Assembly: GCA_947627275.1 (NCBI GenBank)
Contig: CANQVK010000024.1
Span: forward strand, 1 to 35,457
Direction of reading: 5' to 3'
DNA from: an uncultured Ruminococcus sp.
Lineage (GTDB): Bacteria; Bacillota; Clostridia; Oscillospirales; Ruminococcaceae
Length of the DNA stretch: 35,457 bases
Of this stretch, positions 31,938 to 35,457 are shown piece after piece. The position numbers were made by a program, and so were the translations under genes. Within the stretch, counting starts at the first letter, position 1, and each line of letters opens with the position of its first letter. Under the pieces are notes generated by a model. It had not been told where the DNA came from. It was given only the letters and a program-made list of their open reading frames with translations, and ran no database searches.

Positions 31938-33158
31938 TTATCTCATACCGCCTTTGGTATAGAAGTTGTTCTGAATGATAAGCGCACAGCCGCCGAGGAA
32001 ATTATTCTTTCCGTCGAGCTTTGAGAGAACTACTCTGTCGGCGATCTCCTCGCTTACAAGGTGTATCATTTCGCGTTTAATGTAATCAAACTGCTTTTCG
32101 TTGAGCTTATAGTTGTGGAGGACGATCTTCTTTGCAAAGTGGCTGATAGCGATATTATTGATAAGCACAGTGTACTTTGCGATAATATCGTCAACGACAG
32201 TTTTAACGGGTTCTTCGCCTCTCATAAGCGACATGAAAACGGTATCAATGGAGATCTTATTTTTGTCGCCCTCGGTAAGATCCCAAAGAAGCGGAGTTTT
32301 GTCCTTTGAATAAACCTCGAGGATAGCTGAAAGCATTGCAGTACGGGAGAGTTCAGCCTTAACCGAGCCGTTTGGATAGCCCTCGTAGCTTCTGCCGTTG
32401 GGACATACAATGAATTTTTCTATCATTGAAGTATATGAAACATAATCGCTGGACAGTTCGTTTTTATTAACGATAGCAAGGTTGACCTGATTTCCGTTGT
32501 GGAGGAATGCAGTGTTTGTCTGATAACCGCTTTGAGTTCTGAAATCGTTGCTTGCAAGAGCCATAAGACCGACAGCGTTTCCGCAGTCTATATCAAGGTC
32601 AAGTCCGCTTGAAAGCTTATCTATAAAGCTGGAGAAGTCAAGAACGCCGTCTTTGTAAAAAATTTTCAGTTTGCCCCACATTGACGGCACAACACCCACG
32701 CCGAGACCAAGTATCTTGTCCTTTGTAAGAGCCGAATTTTCGATCATTGTGTTGCACGACTTGATTATGTAGTTTATAATATCCTTGCTTGTGGTTCTCT
32801 CGTCGATGACCATGCTTGATTTGTCGAGAATTTCGGAATTGAGGTTAGTAAGACCAACGCTTACTTCTTTTTCATCAACAGTCGCACCGAGAGCAAAACG
32901 ACTGTTTACATTAATATCTATAAGTATCTTTCTTCTGCCCTTTTGAAGCTTTTCGGCGTTGATCGGAACTTCGCCTATTTCAACCAGAACGCCTTCCTCG
33001 ATCATTTCGTTGGTGATAATAGTTACTGCTGCACGAGTGATTTCAAGAGCGCTCGCCACATCGACTCTTGAAATAGGACCGTACTCCCTGATAATACGCA
33101 GGATCTGCATTCGATTGCGTCTTTTGAGATCCAGTTTGCTGATTCCTCTTTTTTCCAT
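31938..33158 (-). CDS. ROK-family (NagC/XylR-like) transcription regulator with a degenerate sugar-kinase fold
   Basis: A 406-residue DNA-binding protein. The N-terminal winged helix-turn-helix (about 12-75) shows RNRMQILRIIREYGPISRVD and ALEITRAAVTIITNEMIEEG, typical of ROK repressors of sugar genes. The C-terminal two-thirds follow the ROK fold (FALGATVDEKEVSVGLTNL, ILGLGVGVVPSMW). Key motifs are eroded, however. The zinc-site region, normally C-x-CG-x-x-GC-x-E, is IVCPNGRSYEGYPNG with a single Cys, and the usual DxGxT phosphate loop is not recognisable. It may therefore bind a ligand differently or not at all. The ATG follows GGAGTTTTTTAA. No sugar operon is adjacent, so its targets are unknown. 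Confidence 0.88.
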   Translation of the reverse strand: MEKRGISKLDLKRRNRMQILRIIREYGPISRVDVASALEITRAAVTIITNEMIEEGVLVEIGEVPINAEKLQKGRRKILIDINVNSRFALGATVDEKEVSVGLTNLNSEILDKSSMVIDERTTSKDIINYIIKSCNTMIENSALTKDKILGLGVGVVPSMWGKLKIFYKDGVLDFSSFIDKLSSGLDLDIDCGNAVGLMALASNDFRTQSGYQTNTAFLHNGNQVNLAIVNKNELSSDYVSYTSMIEKFIVCPNGRSYEGYPNGSVKAELSRTAMLSAILEVYSKDKTPLLWDLTEGDKNKISIDTVFMSLMRGEEPVKTVVDDIIAKYTVLINNIAISHFAKKIVLHNYKLNEKQFDYIKREMIHLVSEEIADRVVLSKLDGKNNFLGGCALIIQNNFYTKGGMR

Positions 33159-33518
33159 TTAAAAAACTCCATTCTTTTTATTAGTATTTGCCGCAAGTCT
33201 TAAAACGCAGACCGTGAGGAGTAATCCAAAGAAAAAGATTACGCGGCTTATGAGGAGGTCTATTACTAATATTTGCATATTGTGTGGGACAAAGTTCTTT
33301 GCCTAAGCTGATAATGCTGCCTGTCCTGCCGCAGTTCCCTGACATAAGTTTACTGCATGTTTTGAAAAATTGATTACCGCATTTGGGACGTCAAAATTTT
33401 CTTAAGCGCAAATAAAGTATTATCCTGCCTCTGATTAACATTTATATTATAACACAAAAGTGATAAAAATAAAACCTTTTTTTATTAATTTTTATAAAAA
33501 TCAGCGTTATTAACAAAC
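33159..33518. other. Non-coding gap between the ROK gene start and the AEC transporter end
   Basis: No gene is visible in these 360 bases. On the minus strand a two-part hairpin (AGACC/GGTCT enclosing GTAATC/GATTAC, about 33210-33271) sits in the ROK leader. It ends with GAGGAGGTCTATTA (plus strand, from 33260), which matches the end of the lysC-leader element. A TATAAT on the minus strand near 33447-33452 may be the ROK promoter, although its -35 is poor. The stretch 33272-33420 shows nothing I recognise. Confidence 0.5.
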
Positions 33519-34448
33519 TTAACTTATTATTTTTGTTAAATATTCCGTAAGTTTCACCGCTAACGGGAGAGTAACAACAGAGATGATCGTTCCAGCGGTA
33601 AAAATTTCCGATGAGTATAAATAATTTTTTCCAAATCGAAGGCATTGAAGCGTACACATAGCCGCCGGAGGAGCTGATGCAGCCACTAAAACCGTCAGTA
33701 CGACCTTTTCACTGACCGGCAGAAATGACAGTCCGAGAGCGAGTATTACGGGAAGTATAACAAGCCGTATAAAACACGTTCGGTATACTCCGAGATTTTT
33801 TATCATGTCCGCGACCTTAGTTTCCGCCATGCTGACTCCTGAAACTATCATTGCCATCGGCGTATTGAGTTCCGAGATATATGTAAGAACCTTTGCAGGC
33901 AGTTCGGGCAGTTTGAATTGAGTGAAAAATGCAATAAGTCCCAGAACTATGGCTATAACAGTGGGGGAGTAAAATACTTTTAATACCTGCTTCAGATCTC
34001 GTTCGCCTGTAAGAAGAATTATGCCGTGAGTCCACACAATGAGGTTGAAAATGGTTATGAATGCAGTGAGGTAAAATACGCCTTCCATGCCGAACATCGC
34101 CTTTGCAAGAGGAATGCCCATAAAGCTGCAATTGGAGTATATTGCTGAAAAGCGTTCTATCGCCGTTTCCCTGCCCTCCTTTTTCGGGATAAGCAGATAT
34201 GAAGCCAATATCATTACGGCAAAAGCCGCAGCCGATGATCCGAAAGCTATAAGGAGGTTTTTCACCAGTTCGCTTTGCAGTTCGGTTTGATACGACATGA
34301 AAATCACAACAGGGTTGACTACCTGAAGCACGAATTTTGACAGTTCTCTGTTGGCGGACGCGCTTATTATTTTGGTTTTACTGCAAAGAATTCCGACCAG
34401 CATGAGAAGAAGCATTATTACAGTTTGGTTTAAAATTATACCTGACAT
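33519..34448 (-). CDS. AEC-family (auxin efflux carrier-like) transporter
   Basis: A 309-residue inner-membrane protein with about ten hydrophobic segments in two five-helix halves. It starts MSGIILNQTVIMLLLMLVGI. Family features are LSKFVLQVVNPVVIFMSY in the second helix, NCSFMGIPLAKAMFG in the fourth, TPMAMIVSGVSMAE and ASAPPAAMCTLQ in the second half. Bacterial members are thought to move malate, other organic acids or amino acids; the substrate here is unknown. The ATG follows TTGGGAG. That ribosome site directly abuts the T-run of a hairpin at 34467-34488, leaving no room for a promoter in between. The gene is therefore expressed either by read-through or from an attenuated leader. Confidence 0.9.
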   Translation of the reverse strand: MSGIILNQTVIMLLLMLVGILCSKTKIISASANRELSKFVLQVVNPVVIFMSYQTELQSELVKNLLIAFGSSAAAFAVMILASYLLIPKKEGRETAIERFSAIYSNCSFMGIPLAKAMFGMEGVFYLTAFITIFNLIVWTHGIILLTGERDLKQVLKVFYSPTVIAIVLGLIAFFTQFKLPELPAKVLTYISELNTPMAMIVSGVSMAETKVADMIKNLGVYRTCFIRLVILPVILALGLSFLPVSEKVVLTVLVAASAPPAAMCTLQCLRFGKNYLYSSEIFTAGTIISVVTLPLAVKLTEYLTKIIS

Positions 34449-34460
34449 GTTAAAACTCCC

Positions 34461-34496
34461 AAAAAATGCCGAAGCGTCAGCCTCGGCAGTATTTTT
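34461..34496. terminator. Hairpin with T-runs on both strands, directly before the AEC ribosome site
   Basis: TGCCGAAGC (34467-34475) and GCCTCGGCA (34480-34488) pair with one mismatch around GTCA. A-tracts on the left (34461-34466) and T-tract on the right (34491-34496) give a terminator in either direction. On the minus strand it ends the transcript of the zinc-ribbon gene or attenuates the AEC gene. Confidence 0.8.
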
Positions 34497-34501
34497 TAAG
34501 C

Positions 34502-34556
34502 TCTGCTTTTAATGAGCAGACGGCGTTCCCAAAAATCCGATGTCTATCGGATTTGG
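34502..34556. repeat. Two small hairpins; the second is related to the array at 8267-8300
   Basis: TCTGCT/AGCAGA (34502-34520) is followed by a perfect 9-bp stem AAATCCGAT/ATCGGATTT (34533-34541 with 34546-34554). The flanks GGCGTTCCC before and GGAATTAATATTAG after align with the reverse complement of 8255-8305. Confidence 0.65.
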
Positions 34557-34609
34557 AGGAATTAATATTAGAAGCGGAGTATATTGTTTGTAGTCATAAT
34601 ATCGGCAGT

Positions 34610-35296
34610 TTAGTCGAATTTGACGGCTGCGTCAAGAAAATCGAACGTATCGGAACTGCACTGAGGACAATATTTCCAGCCCTCACCCTTAAGCTTGGCA
34701 ACACAGAGCCAGCCTGTGCGTGTCGTTTTTTCGCCGTTGACCTTTAAAGTGAACTCCACTTCCAAACGGTAAGCCTTTTTAACGTCAACATTGTAGTTTT
34801 CCTCATAAAATTTTTCAACGTTGTCCAGATTGCTTCCGCTGAGCTTTTCTTTTGCAAGTACTTCTGCCTTTACACGCTTTACACCGAGACCGTCCATAGC
34901 CGATTCGATAGCCTTGTCGTTCTTTTTGAGATATTCCTTCCATGTCAGACCGTTGTCCTTAGCCTGTAGACGAAGTTCAGCCGCCGTAGAATCGGTATAC
35001 ATGGACTCGATAAGAAGCTCCGTGTCAGCTTTGCGAATACCCTTAGCAAGGGTATCTATAGGCTTTTTATATGCGTTTGCCGCAGAAATTATGCAGATAA
35101 CAATAGTCATAACGAGAATAACGATCGCAGCAATGCCGATAAATTTAAAGATACTTCCTCTTTTTATGGGCTTTTCGGGAGTTTGTTCAACAGTGCCGCT
35201 GAGAACGCCGGAGTTTTTTTCAAAGTCTCCGAATTCGGCGCAGGTACATTTGCCGTCCTCTCCCAACTCCTTGCCGCAGAATTTACAGTATGCCAT
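34610..35296 (-). CDS. Zinc-ribbon membrane protein with an extracytoplasmic C-terminal domain, function unknown
   Basis: A 228-residue protein. The N-terminus MAYCKFCGKELGEDGKCTC has a four-cysteine zinc ribbon (C-x2-C...C-x-C). A short linker leads to one membrane helix (FIGIAAIVILVMTIVICIIS, about residues 48-70). The rest is a Lys/Glu-rich domain outside the membrane. Part of that domain (PIDTLAKGIRKADTELLIES) resembles the helical start of other Firmicute ribbon-helix-domain proteins. I chose the ATG at 35294-35296, eight bases after GGAGG, over a TTG at 35311 that overlaps the ribosome site. It has its own promoter. The function is not known; proteins of this layout are often abundant hypothetical surface proteins. 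Confidence 0.85.
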   Translation of the reverse strand: MAYCKFCGKELGEDGKCTCAEFGDFEKNSGVLSGTVEQTPEKPIKRGSIFKFIGIAAIVILVMTIVICIISAANAYKKPIDTLAKGIRKADTELLIESMYTDSTAAELRLQAKDNGLTWKEYLKKNDKAIESAMDGLGVKRVKAEVLAKEKLSGSNLDNVEKFYEENYNVDVKKAYRLEVEFTLKVNGEKTTRTGWLCVAKLKGEGWKYCPQCSSDTFDFLDAAVKFD

Positions 35297-35332
35297 AACA
35301 TAAACCTCCAAATTACTTTTATAACTACATAA

Positions 35333-35361
35333 ATTCTACCACATTATTGCTGTAAAGTCAA
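35333..35361 (-). promoter_or_regulatory. Promoter of the zinc-ribbon gene
   Basis: On the minus strand TTGACT (35356-35361) and TAGAAT (35333-35338) with a 17-base spacer. Confidence 0.82.
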
Positions 35362-35424
35362 GATTTATTTAAGCTAACCTCAGACCATACGCATGAAAGT
35401 TTATCCTTTCCTGAAGCGGAATAT

Positions 35425-35443
35425 TTGTAACTATTTTGTAACT
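35425..35443 (+). promoter_or_regulatory. Putative response-regulator box at the right edge
   Basis: TTTGTAAC occurs at 35425-35432 and 35436-35443, an 11-bp period, just before an AT-rich TTATTATAG segment near the window end. The gene it might control lies outside the window. The spacing matches that of the repeat at 24333-24350. Confidence 0.4.
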
Positions 35444-35457
35444 TATTATAGAGAAAG

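Overview
The window looks like a chromosomal segment of a gut or rumen Ruminococcus-like member of the Oscillospiraceae (Clostridia). The evidence is moderate GC, strong AGGAGG-type ribosome sites, TTGACA/TATAAT promoters with 17-base spacing, and two secreted proteins that carry type I dockerin domains. It is mostly housekeeping chromosome. I see no transposase, phage, plasmid, rRNA, tRNA or CRISPR array.

Layout. 1-623 (-): start of a coiled-coil protein built on 45-bp tandem repeats, cut by the window edge. 709-4102 (-): an operon from one promoter: small membrane protein, D-2-hydroxyacid dehydrogenase, proB, proA. 4355-6290 (+): promoter, long leader, rny (RNase Y), terminator. 6333-8018 (+): secreted dockerin-bearing M6-like metalloprotease. 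8095-10130: an O-antigen-ligase-like membrane protein flanked by inverted copies of a hairpin-rich repeat. 10210-13093 (-): P-type ATPase under a yybP-ykoY (manganese) riboswitch. 13197-13368 (-): an unlisted 40-aa membrane protein with its own promoter. 13465-20488 (+): PHP histidinol-phosphatase, alpha/beta hydrolase, Tex, GIY-YIG protein, HD protein, and a GH13 amylase fused to DUF1653. 20556-22585 (+): Ktr-type potassium uptake pair. 22647-24222 (-): lysC, with a 158-bp terminal-inverted-repeat element in its leader. 24359-27631 (+): a large secreted dockerin protein with Cthe_2159-type carbohydrate-binding repeats. 27687-28220 (-): small membrane protein, divergent from purA (28249-29605, +). 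29704-31860 (+): APVLDD-repeat membrane protein, PspA, and an unlisted 51-aa membrane protein. 31900-35361 (-): degenerate ROK regulator, AEC transporter, zinc-ribbon membrane protein.

How the parts fit. proB/proA carry out the first steps of proline synthesis and lysC opens the aspartate family. KtrA gates KtrB. The riboswitch points to Mn2+ as the signal for the ATPase, and P1 of the aptamer shares bases with the terminator stem, so metal should turn the gene on. The dockerin proteins suggest a cohesin-based cell-surface complex whose scaffold lies elsewhere.

The least explained material is non-coding. It comprises a dispersed mosaic family of perfect-stem, three-base-loop hairpins (8104-8416, 9940-10102, 29613-29681, probably 34527-34556), the lysC leader element, and 11-bp-period direct repeats at two possible promoters.
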